Shown here piece after piece: positions 1 through 10,500 of a stretch of 64,000 nt of DNA (its first letter is position 1; every line of letters begins with the position of its first letter). Source of the stretch: CAZQRP01 sp964596125 (GTDB lineage: Bacteria > Chloroflexota > Dehalococcoidia > GIF9 > UBA5629); assembly GCA_964596125.1 (NCBI GenBank), contig CAZQRP010000008.1, forward strand, positions 1 through 64,000. The letters are read 5' to 3'. The notes under the pieces were generated by a model. The model was not told the origin of the DNA. It made no database searches and worked only from the letters and a program-made list of their open reading frames with translations. A program made the translations under genes and the position numbers.

Positions 1-146
1 TATCTTCATAAGACACTATTATAAGTGTCCGTGATCTATCTGAACTAGCTCAAGGTAAGCATATGGTAAGATATAAGATTTTTTCAACTAATTATCGGTG
101 AAGAATTATGCAGAAAGAATCAATTTAATTTTTTCATCCGCTAAAA

Positions 147-266
147 CCTCTGGCGGTGGCATATTTTCCCAAAAAGTTCCCCTCTCAGTATCGTCTGCGC
201 TGAGGCGTTTCACTTCCGTGTTCGGGATGGGAACGGGTGGTTCCACCTCGCTCTAACCACCAGAGG
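147..266 (-). rRNA. rrf: 5S ribosomal RNA
   Basis: Read on the minus strand, the 120 bases give a complete 5S rRNA. The terminal helix is closed by CTCTGG at the 5' end and CCAGAG at the 3' end. The conserved internal blocks CCGTTCCCATCCCGAACACG and GAAGTGAAACGCC are present. No 23S or 16S rRNA lies on either side: the upstream neighbour is a divergent PadR gene 145 bases away, and the 146 bases downstream to the window edge do not resemble rRNA. A strong promoter sits just upstream, so the gene looks monocistronic. Confidence 0.96.
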
Positions 267-299
267 TTAATTCACAAAATATAAAGCAATCAGTACACA

Positions 300-328
300 A
301 ATATACAGCTTAAAGAAAGTTTTGTCAA
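300..328 (-). promoter_or_regulatory. Promoter of the 5S rRNA gene
   Basis: The minus strand carries TTGACA (328-323), a 17-base spacer and TATATT (305-300). Transcription would start near 293, about 27 bases before the mature 5S end. A second TTGACA at 338-333 has no good -10 partner. Confidence 0.7.
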
Positions 329-342
329 TCCGTGTCAATGAC

Positions 343-371
343 TTGACTATACTAATTGGACATGCTATTTT
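343..371 (+). promoter_or_regulatory. Promoter of the padR gene
   Basis: TTGACT (343-348), 17 bases, then TATTTT (366-371), with TGC directly before the -10 (extended -10). The predicted start near 378 gives a leader of about 34 bases with GAGG upstream of the ATG. It is divergent from and adjacent to the 5S promoter, so a PadR repressor bound here could touch both. Confidence 0.6.
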
Positions 372-411
372 AATCACGAAAATTGAATTATTTTTTTATG
401 AGGTAGTATAG

Positions 412-747
412 ATGAGTTACGGTCGTGAATTGCTTAAAGGTAGTACAGATTCATTGCTTTTGTCCTTAATTAATATCAAGCCAATGTATGGATACCAGAT
501 TATTAAAGAGATTGAGCAGAGAAGCAATGGTTATTTTCAATTCAAAGAGGGGACGCTTTATCCGGCTCTTCACCGTCTGGAAAGAAGAGGTCTCATTAAG
601 GGTAAGTGGCAGAGACTGCCAGGTGGCCAGGAGAGAAGATACTATGAAATAACAACGAAGGGACGACAAGCATTTAATGAGAGACTAGCTATATGGCGTG
701 GTTTTTCCGAAGCTGTGAATTCAATCATGCAGCCAGCCGGTATATGA
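412..747 (+). CDS. PadR family transcriptional regulator
   Basis: A 111-residue winged-helix DNA-binding protein of the PadR family. The typical stretches are visible: the helix start SYGRELLKGSTDSLLLSLI, the recognition segment MYGYQIIKEIEQRS, FKEGTLYPALHRLERRGLI in the wing region, and GGQERRYYEITTKGR near residues 70-85. It is the short (PadR-s1) form, ending soon after the winged helix. The membrane-protein gene follows after 7 bases; PadR genes are very often paired with such HAAS-domain membrane proteins, which the repressor is thought to control. The effector is unknown. Autoregulation of the promoter at 343-371 is likely by family habit but not shown. Confidence 0.93.
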   Translation: MSYGRELLKGSTDSLLLSLINIKPMYGYQIIKEIEQRSNGYFQFKEGTLYPALHRLERRGLIKGKWQRLPGGQERRYYEITTKGRQAFNERLAIWRGFSEAVNSIMQPAGI

Positions 748-754
748 TGGTGGA

Positions 755-1657
755 ATGTTAACCAATCTGAACTATTTGAATAGTCTGAAAAGTTATCTTA
801 GAGTTGATCCGGCGATCAAGGATGATCTGATTCGTGAGATCGAAGGGCATCTTGAGGATAAAAGCCTGGAATTAAAGGAATCTGGATTTACTGATAAAGA
901 TGCGACTGAGACTGCTGAACAGTTATTTGGAGCACCTTGGATTATCGCTCAGCAGATCTATGAAGTATATAGCCAGGGTGGTTGGCGACAGGCTCTTTTT
1001 GCTGCATTACCTCATTTATTAATTGCGCTGCTTTTTGCTATGCGCTGGTGGCACAACACTATTTGGCTATCAGTTGTTATACTTGCGGTTATTAGTACTG
1101 TTATTTATGGCTGGTGTCATGGCAAGCCAACCTGGTTATTTCCCTGGCTGGGTTATTTGCTTGTTCCGGTGGTAGTTGCCGGTGTTTTACTGATTTACTT
1201 GCCCGGTGATTGGACCTGGTTTGCTATTCTTGCCTATGTTCCGATTGCTCTGTTCTTGCTGATATCTGTGATATTACAAACACTAAAGAGGGACTGGCTG
1301 TTTGTGTCATTAATGTTGCTTCCAGTTCCCATCGTGTTGGGTTGGGTGGTTGCCTTGAGTATAGGCAACAAATTTATGGAATACGAGCAAATACGAGAGG
1401 CTGCTCCCTGGATTGCATTTAGTTTTGTGATATTGGCGTTAACTGTAGCAACTTTTATTCGAGTTAGGCGACGTTGGCTTAAGACTGGAGCTCTATTAGC
1501 TCCTGAAATTTTAATTCTGGTAGTACTTGCTTTGGCTAATAAGGATGCTATTAACTTCTGGGGCTGGTTAGTATTGACCTTACTGGCTTTGTTTTTTCTC
1601 CTTGGTCCGGCATTGCTGGAACGCAAAGCAGGGGAAAAAACAATTGCCGATCATTAA
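755..1657 (+). CDS. HAAS-domain integral membrane protein, partner of PadR
   Basis: 300 residues. The first ~75 are a soluble helical domain of the HAAS/DUF1700 kind (IEGHLEDKSLELKESGF, then an amphipathic helix with EQLFGAPWIIAQQI). The rest is hydrophobic with about seven to eight membrane helices separated by short charged turns (for example RVRRRWLKTG near 240). It starts 7 bases after padR with GGTGGA just before the ATG, so the two are co-transcribed. Such PadR/HAAS pairs are widespread in Gram-positive-type genomes and are linked to membrane stress or drug response; the biochemical role is unknown. Nothing here suggests a catalytic site. Confidence 0.8.
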   Translation: MLTNLNYLNSLKSYLRVDPAIKDDLIREIEGHLEDKSLELKESGFTDKDATETAEQLFGAPWIIAQQIYEVYSQGGWRQALFAALPHLLIALLFAMRWWHNTIWLSVVILAVISTVIYGWCHGKPTWLFPWLGYLLVPVVVAGVLLIYLPGDWTWFAILAYVPIALFLLISVILQTLKRDWLFVSLMLLPVPIVLGWVVALSIGNKFMEYEQIREAAPWIAFSFVILALTVATFIRVRRRWLKTGALLAPEILILVVLALANKDAINFWGWLVLTLLALFFLLGPALLERKAGEKTIADH

Positions 1658-1671
1658 GGCTGTTCCGCTGG

Positions 1672-1734
1672 ATAACCTTGTTATTTCTTATAATGTAATA
1701 AACCAGGCCATAGCCTAAAACTTGCCAAGGTTAT
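1672..1734. repeat. Inverted repeat between convergent genes
   Basis: ATAACCTTG (1672-1680) and CAAGGTTAT (1726-1734) are perfect 9-base inverted arms around 45 bases, which contain a smaller AGGC-CATA-GCCT hairpin (1705-1716). It fills the space between the convergent membrane-protein and nuclease genes. It could act as a terminator in either direction, though it lacks a clear T tract. Confidence 0.4.
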
Positions 1735-1736
1735 AC

Positions 1737-2177
1737 CTATTTCCATATTCCTCTTTTTGTCTGTTGCGCTTCCTTTTCCATTGCCTTCAGGAAAACTTGA
1801 TATTTCGTGTTCGGTAGATAGGTTTTTGCATATGCATAACCGCGTCTCACCATCTCTGCGTTCACAAACATTTCATTAATAAAAACATAGCATAATAACC
1901 TTCCGTGCCTGTCCTTCTCCGAAACATCTTTTTGTAGCCTGACCTCTTTACCTTGCACCAGTTCAATATTTGTCCTCTTTGCATCCATGTAGCAGGTGTT
2001 GCCTATTTCCGGGGCATCTATACCGATATAACGCACATGAAAGCCCCCATTAATTACAATGGTGTCGCCATCAATAACCTTAATCACCTTGGCCGAGGGT
2101 GGCGGACTCTGGCAGGCCAATATGAGCCCTATCATCGCGAACCTGAGGAGGATAGAGGTTCTGCTTTTAAGGCCCAT
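1737..2177 (-). CDS. Thermonuclease-like lipoprotein (SNase domain)
   Basis: 146 residues. The N-terminus is a lipoprotein signal: basic MGLKSR, a hydrophobic stretch, then LILA-C with the acylated cysteine near residue 22, so the enzyme is probably tethered outside the membrane. The SNase fold follows. KVIDGDTIVI holds the calcium-binding aspartate region; VRYIGIDAPEIG supplies the first arginine and the aspartate; EKDRHGRLLCYVF contains the catalytic-type acidic residue and arginine; RRGYAYAKTY closes the domain. It is expected to cut extracellular DNA or RNA for nutrients. It lies 82 bases downstream of ruvB on the same strand; whether they share a transcript is unclear. Confidence 0.88.
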   Translation of the reverse strand: MGLKSRTSILLRFAMIGLILACQSPPPSAKVIKVIDGDTIVINGGFHVRYIGIDAPEIGNTCYMDAKRTNIELVQGKEVRLQKDVSEKDRHGRLLCYVFINEMFVNAEMVRRGYAYAKTYLPNTKYQVFLKAMEKEAQQTKRGIWK

Positions 2178-2259
2178 TGCCCTTTTAGTTATATCTGTAT
2201 TTTCCAGTAGGAGGAATTCAACAAATAATAGGGCGAAGCAATGGAGAAGTCAATAGTCT

Positions 2260-3300
2260 TCACCATAAAGTTGGCTGGGATGTATGGCTCTCTTTGATGG
2301 TAATTCCCAAATGCTCGTAGGCAAGTCTGGTTGCCACTCTACCCCGAGGTTTTCGCTCCAGAAAACCGAGTTGGAGAAGATAAGGTTCGTAGACATCCAT
2401 TATGGTATCCGCCTCTTCGCTAATGGAGGCAGCGATTGTGTCCAGTCCAACCGGTCCCCCATCAAATTTGTCAATAATAGTATGCAGGACTTTGTGGTCT
2501 ATATCATCTAAGCCCATAGCATCTATTTGTAATTTTGAGAGCGCTTCATGGGCTACGGGTTGGGTAATGGTTCCATCTGCTATTACCTGAGTGTAGTCAC
2601 GTACTCTTTTAAGCAGTCGATTAGCTACCCGCGGTGTCCCTCTAGCCCGGCAGGCTATCTCGCTGAGGCTAGCCTCGTCGGCCTCTATATTGAGGATATC
2701 TGCTGAACGTTTCAAGATAACTTTTATAGCCGGCTCATCGTAAAAATCGAGTCGATATACCGTGCCGAATCTATCTCTCAGTGGCGAACTTATCAGGGCA
2801 TAGCGAGTAGTTGCACCAATTAGGGTAAAATGAGGTAGATTTAAACGAAGGCTTCTGGCCCCGGGACCCTTGCCAATAATAATATCCAGGGCGAAGTCTT
2901 CCATAGCAGGGTAGAGAACTTCTTCTACAACCCGGTTGAGGCGGTGAACCTCATCGATAAAAAGTACTTCATCTTTTTGTAAATTGGTTAGAATAGCCGC
3001 CAGGTCACCAGGACGCTCTATAGCTGGACCAGAGCTGATCTTAATATTGACTCCCATTTCAGCCGCAATAATATGGGCTAATGTGGTTTTTCCTAAACCT
3101 GGTGGTCCGTAAATGAGGACGTGGTCCAGCGGTTCTCCGCGCTTCAGTGCTGCAATGATAGCGATTTTAAGGTTATCCTTAACCTTTTCCTGGCCGATGA
3201 AGTCAATCAAGCGTCTTGGCCTGAGGCTTGTGTCAAGAGAGGTATCCTCTGTGTTTGGCTTTCCTGCAACAACTCGTGCTGTTGTTTTATCCTCGTTCAT
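2260..3300 (-). CDS. ruvB: Holliday junction branch-migration helicase RuvB
   Basis: 346 residues, the normal length. RuvB is the hexameric AAA+ motor that, with RuvA, drives Holliday-junction branch migration in recombinational repair. Walker A is YGPPGLGKTTLAH (around residue 65), Walker B is LFIDEVHRL, sensor 1 is IGATTRYALISSPLRDRFG (arginine finger region), and the C-terminal winged helix contains the PRVANRLLKRVRDY stretch. ruvA and ruvC are not adjacent, so ruvB stands alone between rpoC and the nuclease gene. The 144 bases upstream hold a long perfect hairpin from the 3' side of rpoC. Confidence 0.97.
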   Translation of the reverse strand: MNEDKTTARVVAGKPNTEDTSLDTSLRPRRLIDFIGQEKVKDNLKIAIIAALKRGEPLDHVLIYGPPGLGKTTLAHIIAAEMGVNIKISSGPAIERPGDLAAILTNLQKDEVLFIDEVHRLNRVVEEVLYPAMEDFALDIIIGKGPGARSLRLNLPHFTLIGATTRYALISSPLRDRFGTVYRLDFYDEPAIKVILKRSADILNIEADEASLSEIACRARGTPRVANRLLKRVRDYTQVIADGTITQPVAHEALSKLQIDAMGLDDIDHKVLHTIIDKFDGGPVGLDTIAASISEEADTIMDVYEPYLLQLGFLERKPRGRVATRLAYEHLGITIKESHTSQPTLW

Positions 3301-3359
3301 TACTGGGATTATACCATATGTCGGAATTTACCAGTTAAATCTTGTATTGGTGGGAGTTA

Positions 3360-3398
3360 ATCGAGGAATTCTTGGTTTCAAACCAAGAATTCCTCGAT
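3360..3398 (-). terminator. Perfect long hairpin after rpoC
   Basis: Two 19-base arms (3360-3378 and 3380-3398) are exact reverse complements around a single central base, 46 bases beyond the rpoC stop. There is no T tract on the minus-strand exit side, so it may stabilise the rpoBC mRNA end or act as a processing signal rather than as a classical intrinsic terminator. Confidence 0.6.
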
Positions 3399-3444
3399 AT
3401 ATAGTGTCATCTAGAGTGGATTATCAAGACTTTCCGTCTTAAAA

Positions 3445-6400
3445 TCAATCTGGCTTGTCTTCTAATGGAGTTGGTGTGGTAAGTAATTCGGTGGTCAATT
3501 CCGATGTTTCCTCCGGTGATACCGCCTCTTCCAATTCTGGTGTCGCTGCTTCAATCTCCTCATCAAAAGTTAACGCCTGTGCAGGAATAAGCTTACCAAT
3601 GATTACGTTTTCCTTGAGCCCCAGAAGTTTGTCTGTGCTTCCCCATATAGCTGCCTCTGTAAGTACTCTGGTAGTCTCCTGGAAGGATGCTGCTGATAAC
3701 CAGCTATTTGTATTCAATGATGCCCTGGTTATGCCCAGGAGTACTGTTTGTGCAGTGGCTGGCTCTCCCCCTTCGGCGAGCACTTTAGCATTTGTGCTCT
3801 CATAGTCGAAGCGATCGATCAGGTCACCAGACAGCAGTTCGGTATCACCCGGTGATTCGATACGCACCCGTCTGAGCATCTGGCGAATGATGATTTCAAT
3901 ATGTTTATCACTAATATTCACGCCCTGCGACCGATACACTTTTTGTACTTCCTCAACCAGATACTGCTGCACGGCTTCTCTTCCCATGATATGCAGAATA
4001 TCTTGGGGATCGACGGCGCCATCAGTAAGTTGGTCTCCTGCTTTTACAGAGCTCCCTGATTTTATACGAATGTGGCTCCCGGACGGGACAACATATTCTC
4101 TCTCATCCTTTTCTTCGTACTGGATATACAGGCGCTCACCCTCAATAATTACATTACCGGAAACTCTGGCGATGAGTGTGTGATCTGTAGTAGCGACTGA
4201 TTGCTCTTGCTGATCTGATTCTTCATATGGTGGAGGTTCTGAACTCGTAATAGGTGTTCCAGCTTCAATCCATTCGCCACTTCCCACAGTTAACTTGGAA
4301 CCTTGTGGCAGCATATATTCATCAAGATAGGAGTCAGAACTGGTAATTTTAATTTTGCGTACTTCCTCTGTATCGATTATTTCAGCTGTACCATCGATTT
4401 CGGTTACTATAGCCAGTCCTCTTGGTACTCGGGCTTCGAATAGTTCTTCTACTCGTGGCAATCCACTGGTGATGTCAGCTCCAACCACGCCGCCTGTGTG
4501 GAATGTACGTAATGTTAGCTGAGTGCCCGGCTCACCGATACTCTGAGCAGCCACGATACCTACCGCAGTACCTGGTTTTACCAGACCTCCTTGTGCCAGA
4601 TCTCGTCCGTAACAATACTGGCAGATACCTCGTCGGGAACGGCAGCAGAGAGGCGATCTGGCGTATACCTGGGTAATGCCCGCTTCGACGATCTGTTTTG
4701 CCTTGGCCTCACTGATTTCCTCATTTCTCTGGACGAGAGTTTCGCCACTGTTCGGATCAATGATATCGGCTGCAGCCAGGCGTCCAATCAAACGATCATA
4801 AAGAGACGCCAGTAATTTTTGATCACTCCTCTCGAATAACCAGATGCCTTCTTCCGTACCACAATCTTCCTGGAATATGATCAGGTCTTGAGATACATCG
4901 ATAAGCCGACGAGTAAGGTAGCCGGCATCTGAGGTTCTTAAAGCGGTGTCAGCTAATCCTTTACGAGCACCATGCGTGGAGATGAAGTACTCCATTACAT
5001 TCAGCCCTTCACGAAAGCTTGATTTAATAGGAAAGTCAATTATTCTTCCTGACGGATCTGTCATTAGACCACGCATACCCGCCATCTGTGTGATCTGCCC
5101 GATATTTCCTTTGGCACCGGAGGTTGCCATCATATAGACTCCACCGTAGTGGTCTAAAGATTGGGAAACCGTCTCTTTGATCTTGTCCGTTGTCTCTGTC
5201 CAAACTTGAACTGCCCGGTTATAGCGTTCATCTTCGGTTATCAGCCCCCGGTTAAACTGACTCTCGATAACAGCGATTTTTTCATTTCCTTCTTCAAGTA
5301 ATTTTGCTTTGCTTCCGGGTACTTCAATGTCGTGTGCCGCAATCGTAGTACCTGACTTCGTCGCGTATTCAAAGCCTACCTGTTTTAGGTTATCGAGCAT
5401 TGTTGCAGTAGGCGTATTTCCTAACAGATGGTAGCAATCTGATACCAGGACTTTTAAGATAGCTTTGTTCATATTTTGATTGATGAACCAGTTGGTCGGG
5501 ACATTGCTCGTGGTATCTGAGAAAAACAGCCGCGATGAGGCGAGACATGGTAATAAATCGGGAGGCAGAATATCATTAAACAGGATCCGCCCAATGCTGG
5601 TTTTCAATTTTTGACCGTCTAAATATCCTCCCTGTACCGTACCTTCATTATCTATGCTGATAAGACCAAGATTTTCCGTCTTCACAATAATTTCTTCGTC
5701 CATACTGGTAATACCCAGTTCATAGGCTATTTTCGCTTCTTCGAAATTAACGAAATGCTTAATCTCGTCTTTGTCCTTAGGTCTAATATTTGTAAGATAA
5801 TAACAACCAAGTACCATATCTAATGTTGGCGTCATTACCGGTTCTCCACAACTGGGTAGCAGCATATTTTGAGTACTGAGCATTCGCTCTCTTGCTTCTT
5901 TCACTGCTGCCTTGGAAAGTGGTATATGAATTGCCATCTGGTCACCGTCAAAATCGGCATTGAAAGCAGAGCATACCAGTGGATGGATTTGAATTGCACT
6001 ACCGTCGATGAGCACAGGCTCAAAAGCCTGAATACTTAATCGATGTAATGTCGGAGCTCGATTAAGCAGTACCGGGCGTTCTTTAACGACCTCTTTCAAA
6101 ATATCCCATACTTCAGGTCTGGCTTTTTCTACCTGTCTTCGAGCACTTTTAATATTATGGGCATAGCCTTGTTCTACCAGTCGACGCATAATAAAAGGTT
6201 TGAACAATTCTAAAGCCATGTGTTTGGGTAGACCACACTGATGTAGTTTTAATTCTGGCCCGGAAACTATTACTGAGCGACCGCTATAGTCTACCCGTTT
6301 ACCCAGAAGGTTCTGGCGGAAGCGGCCCTGCTTGCCTCTAAGCATATCAGATAGTGATTTCAGTTTATGAGTGCTGGCAGCCGCAGGTAATCGGCCCCTA

Positions 6401-7503
6401 CGTCCATTGTCAATGAGGGCGTCCACTGCTTCTTGAAGCATACGTTTTTCATTACAAATGATTATATCCGGAGCGCCCAGATCAAGTAAGCGTCGAAGGC
6501 GATTGTTGCGATTGATTACCCGCCGGTATAGATCGTTGAGATCGCTTGTAGCAAAACGGCCACCGTCTAACTGGACTATGGGCCGAAGCTCCGGGGGTAG
6601 TACTGGGAGAACAGTCAGTATCATCCATGCAGGCTTATTACCACTGCGCCAGAACGCTTCAACAACGCGCAGTCTCTTATTAGCTTTCTTACGGCGCTGT
6701 CCGGGACTGGAGCGGATCACCGTAATAAGCTCTTGCCGAAGCTCGTCAAGGTTGATGTTATGAAGAATTTGCAGAATGGCTTCAGCACCCATACCAGCTT
6801 CAAAAAAGTCACCATATTTTTTAAGCTCTTGATACTGATTCTCGTTAAGCAACTTGAGCGGCTGGAGATTTTCTATTTCTGAAATCTTATTCTGGAGCTC
6901 ATCTTTTTTCTTATCGAAATCGCGCTTTAGCTGGCTTACTTTTTCTGTGACTTCTTGGTCTTTCAGGGCCCGACTATTCGCCTCTATTTCCTTAGTTTGC
7001 TCATCAAATGCCTTTTCTAATTCAAAGAGAAGCTGGGCCACTTCAGCCTTAACTTGCTCAATTCTGTCTTGCCAGGCTGTTTTATCAACGGAGATTACTA
7101 TGTACTGTGCAAAATAGAGGACTCTCTCCAATTTCCGGGGTGACACATCAAGAAGCAGTGCCAGACGACTGGGCACCCCCTTGGCAAACCAAATATGAGC
7201 TACCGGAGCAGCCAGCTCGATGTGACCCATACGTGTGCGGCGTACTCTTGAATGTTCTACTGTAACTCCGCATCTATCACAGGTAATACCTCGATAGCGT
7301 ATTTTTTTATATTTACCGCAGTAACATTCGAAGTTTTTGGTGGGCCCGAAGATTCTCTCACAAAAGAGCCCGTCCTTTTCTGGCTTCAGTGTCCGGTAAT
7401 TAATTGTTTCAGGCTCTGTTACTTCACCATACGACCAGCTTCGAATTTGTTCTGGAGAGGCTAGCGAAATACGAATGGCATTGAAATCATTTACTTCAAC
7501 CAT
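3445..7503 (-). CDS. rpoC: RNA polymerase subunit beta-prime
   Basis: 1352 residues, full length. This is the clamp and catalytic subunit of RNA polymerase. Visible landmarks: the N-terminal zinc site (ECYCGKYKKIRYRG then ITCDRCGV, residues ~58-80), the rudder/lid region, the active-site motif NADFDGDQMAIHIPLS with the three magnesium-binding aspartates (~residue 510), the bridge-helix/trigger-loop region including GEPGTQLTLRTFHTGG, and the second zinc site around CRSRRGICQYCYGRD. The acidic C-terminal tail is rich in Glu and Thr. Its ATG overlaps the rpoB stop by 8 bases (ATGGTTGA) with GGAGATAA ahead, so translation is coupled. There is no large lineage insertion of the kind seen in proteobacteria. 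Confidence 0.98.
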   Translation of the reverse strand: MVEVNDFNAIRISLASPEQIRSWSYGEVTEPETINYRTLKPEKDGLFCERIFGPTKNFECYCGKYKKIRYRGITCDRCGVTVEHSRVRRTRMGHIELAAPVAHIWFAKGVPSRLALLLDVSPRKLERVLYFAQYIVISVDKTAWQDRIEQVKAEVAQLLFELEKAFDEQTKEIEANSRALKDQEVTEKVSQLKRDFDKKKDELQNKISEIENLQPLKLLNENQYQELKKYGDFFEAGMGAEAILQILHNINLDELRQELITVIRSSPGQRRKKANKRLRVVEAFWRSGNKPAWMILTVLPVLPPELRPIVQLDGGRFATSDLNDLYRRVINRNNRLRRLLDLGAPDIIICNEKRMLQEAVDALIDNGRRGRLPAAASTHKLKSLSDMLRGKQGRFRQNLLGKRVDYSGRSVIVSGPELKLHQCGLPKHMALELFKPFIMRRLVEQGYAHNIKSARRQVEKARPEVWDILKEVVKERPVLLNRAPTLHRLSIQAFEPVLIDGSAIQIHPLVCSAFNADFDGDQMAIHIPLSKAAVKEARERMLSTQNMLLPSCGEPVMTPTLDMVLGCYYLTNIRPKDKDEIKHFVNFEEAKIAYELGITSMDEEIIVKTENLGLISIDNEGTVQGGYLDGQKLKTSIGRILFNDILPPDLLPCLASSRLFFSDTTSNVPTNWFINQNMNKAILKVLVSDCYHLLGNTPTATMLDNLKQVGFEYATKSGTTIAAHDIEVPGSKAKLLEEGNEKIAVIESQFNRGLITEDERYNRAVQVWTETTDKIKETVSQSLDHYGGVYMMATSGAKGNIGQITQMAGMRGLMTDPSGRIIDFPIKSSFREGLNVMEYFISTHGARKGLADTALRTSDAGYLTRRLIDVSQDLIIFQEDCGTEEGIWLFERSDQKLLASLYDRLIGRLAAADIIDPNSGETLVQRNEEISEAKAKQIVEAGITQVYARSPLCCRSRRGICQYCYGRDLAQGGLVKPGTAVGIVAAQSIGEPGTQLTLRTFHTGGVVGADITSGLPRVEELFEARVPRGLAIVTEIDGTAEIIDTEEVRKIKITSSDSYLDEYMLPQGSKLTVGSGEWIEAGTPITSSEPPPYEESDQQEQSVATTDHTLIARVSGNVIIEGERLYIQYEEKDEREYVVPSGSHIRIKSGSSVKAGDQLTDGAVDPQDILHIMGREAVQQYLVEEVQKVYRSQGVNISDKHIEIIIRQMLRRVRIESPGDTELLSGDLIDRFDYESTNAKVLAEGGEPATAQTVLLGITRASLNTNSWLSAASFQETTRVLTEAAIWGSTDKLLGLKENVIIGKLIPAQALTFDEEIEAATPELEEAVSPEETSELTTELLTTPTPLEDKPD

Positions 7504-10500
7504 TTATCTCCTTCAATCTAAATCCCTGCGCTTGGGCACGAGTTTCCTTCTTTCTTTCTTCGAAAAAGCTTACCATTTCCTCTTCTTCGTTTAGCAGTTC
7601 AACAGCCAGCCCCAAACTCCGTAATTCCATAAACAGAACCTTGAAAGATTCGGGGACACCGGCTTGTAGTACATCTTCACCTTTGACAAGGGACTCATAG
7701 GTTTTTGCCCGGCCGGACACATCATCAGACTTTACAGTAAGTAATTCTTGAAGTACATGGCTGGCCCCATATGCTTCTAACGCCCATACTTCCATCTCAC
7801 CGAATCTCTGTCCTCCGAATTGGGCTTTGCCGCCAAGAGGTTGCTGTGTGATGAGAGAATAGGGCCCGGTAGAGCGCGCATGCACTTTGTCCTCAACGAG
7901 ATGGATCAGCTTCATCATATAGATATTACCCACAGTTACCGGTTGATAGAACGGCTCACCGGTAACTCCGTCATAAAGGGTAGTTTTGCCGAAAATAGGC
8001 GGTGATTGTCTTTGTTCCAGGTACACCTTTTCAATGGCATCTTCTAATTCTTCATCCTTTTTAACCTTTTTACCTAAGCTTTCAAGCCATAAACGAAGGC
8101 AAGCCTTCTTGGCTTCTCCAGGATAGCTGTCATCCAGCACTCGTTCAGCGTTGTAATTGTGTTCAGTGAGCCATGCCTTAGCCCGGTCGAAATCTGCGGT
8201 GCAAGAACCAGTGTCACTATCTACTTTGATTGCACCTGATTGCTGAATTATCCAGGCCCTGGCTAAAGCATCTTCAATGTCAGCATTATTAGCCCCATCA
8301 AAGATAGGATTAAGAATTTTAAGGCCAAGTGTTTCCGCTGCCCAGCCTAAGTGAGTCTCTAAGATTTGCCCAATATTCATACGCGATGGCACACCAATAG
8401 GATTAAGGATAATATCCACAGGTCTGCCATCAGGCAGGAACGGCATATCCTCTTCAGGCAGAATGCGGGCGATAACACCTTTGTTTCCGTGTCTGCCTGC
8501 CATTTTGTCTCCGACGGAAATTTTTCGCTTTTGTGCAATCCATACTCGCACAAGTAGATTTACGCCTGCGGGTAGGTCACGATAACTATCACGGGAGAAT
8601 TCCTTAACGTCAATTACTTTCCCCCATTCACCGTGTGGGACTCTAAGTGAGCTGTCCTTTACCTCGCGAGCTTTCTCTCCAAAAATGGCTCGTAGCAATT
8701 TTTCTTCAGCAGTTAATTCGGTTTCTCCTTTAGGACTAATTTTGCCTACGAGGATGTCGCCCGGGCCGACCTCAGCACCTATACGGATAACACCGTATTC
8801 GTCAAGGTCACGAAGGCTCTCCTCGCCTACATTGGGTATATCTCTGGTAATCTCTTCCGCACCCAGTTTACCCTCACGGGCTTCTATTTCATACTTCTCA
8901 ATATGCACAGAGGTGAACTTGTCGTATTTAACCAACCTTTCGCTGATAATAATGGCATCTTCAAAATTATATCCTCTCCAACTCATAAAGGCGCAAAGGA
9001 TGTTTTGTCCCAGGGCAAGATTGCCCTCATCTGTTGCTGAACTATCTGCGATAACCTGCCCACTTTTAACTTTATCGTTTTTGGATACTATGGGCCGCTG
9101 GTTAATACATGTTCCCTGATTGGTTCGAACGAATTTCATTAGTGGATAGACTCGCTCATTTCCTTTCGTATCTTTAATTGTGATCTTGGCGCTGGTAACT
9201 GATGTAACCTCACCATCCTCCCGGGCAAATATTATTTGCCCACTGGACTTGGCCACCTCTTCTTCCATACCGGTGGCAATTAAAGGCGCTTCAGGATGAA
9301 TGAGAGGTACTGCCTGACGCTGCATGTTCGATCCCATTAATGCTCTATTGGCATCGTCATGCTCAAGAAAAGGAATAAGCGAAGTGGTAACGCTAAAAAT
9401 CTGTTTGGGCGACACATCCATCAGGTGTATTTTATCGGCAGATTCTTTAAGATATTTACCACCTTCTATTACATCAACTTTTTCATCAATAAATTCGTTC
9501 TTCTGGTTGAGAAGAGCGTTTGCTTGTGCGATAGTATACTGTTCTTCTTTATCGGCGGTTAAATAAACGATCTGGTTGGAGACGAAAGGGATCACTTTGA
9601 CTGGTCGTGGATGAAGAGTGGTGATTTTCTGCATGATTTCATTCGTGACTACTGTTCTGGAAGGAGCCAGACAATTAGCTTTGTCGTCGAATATATCCTC
9701 AAGGATGGTTCGTCCAACTAACTCTTTATCATTGCTGGACAATTCATGAATTACCCGACGGTACGGTGTTTGAATAAAACCATATTCATCAATGGAAGCA
9801 TAGGTTGCGAGAGAGCCAATGAGACCAATGTTTGGTCCTTCAGGCGTCTCTATCGGGCAGATTTTACCATAGTGTGAATGGTGGACATCGCGGACATCGA
9901 ATCCAGCGCGTTCGCGGGAAAGCCCGCCAGGTCCCATCGCTGAAAGCCTGCGTTTATGCGTTAGTTCAGCTAATGGATTGGTCTGGTCCATGAACTGGGA
10001 GAGTTGCGAGCTACCGAAGAATTCTCTCATAGCAGCAATAATAGGGCGATTGTTAATTAAGTTAGTTGGAGTAGCGAGTTCGGGACCTATAGTACTCATG
10101 CGTTCTTTAATTGCTTGCTCCAATCGTAGCAGACCGATGCGAAATTGGTTCTGTATCAGATGGCCTGCTGTTCGTACTCTCCTATTACCCAGATGATCGA
10201 TGTCGTCCGGTTCTTCCTTACCATTGTTAATCAGTATAATATGTCGAACTATTTCGACGAAATCTTCCGGGGTTAACGAACGCTGTGTTTGAGGTATCGT
10301 CAGTCCTAATCTTTTGTTAAGCTTGTATCTACCGATTTTGCCCAAATCATAACGGCGGGGATTAAAAAATAGATTATTAAGAAGGACTTGAGCGTTTTCG
10401 TTCGTGGGCAATTCGCCAGGACGTAATCGCTTATAGATTTCTTTTAAGGCGTCAGTTTTAGTTTTGGCCAAAGGTTCTTTATCCAAAGTAGACTGAATAT

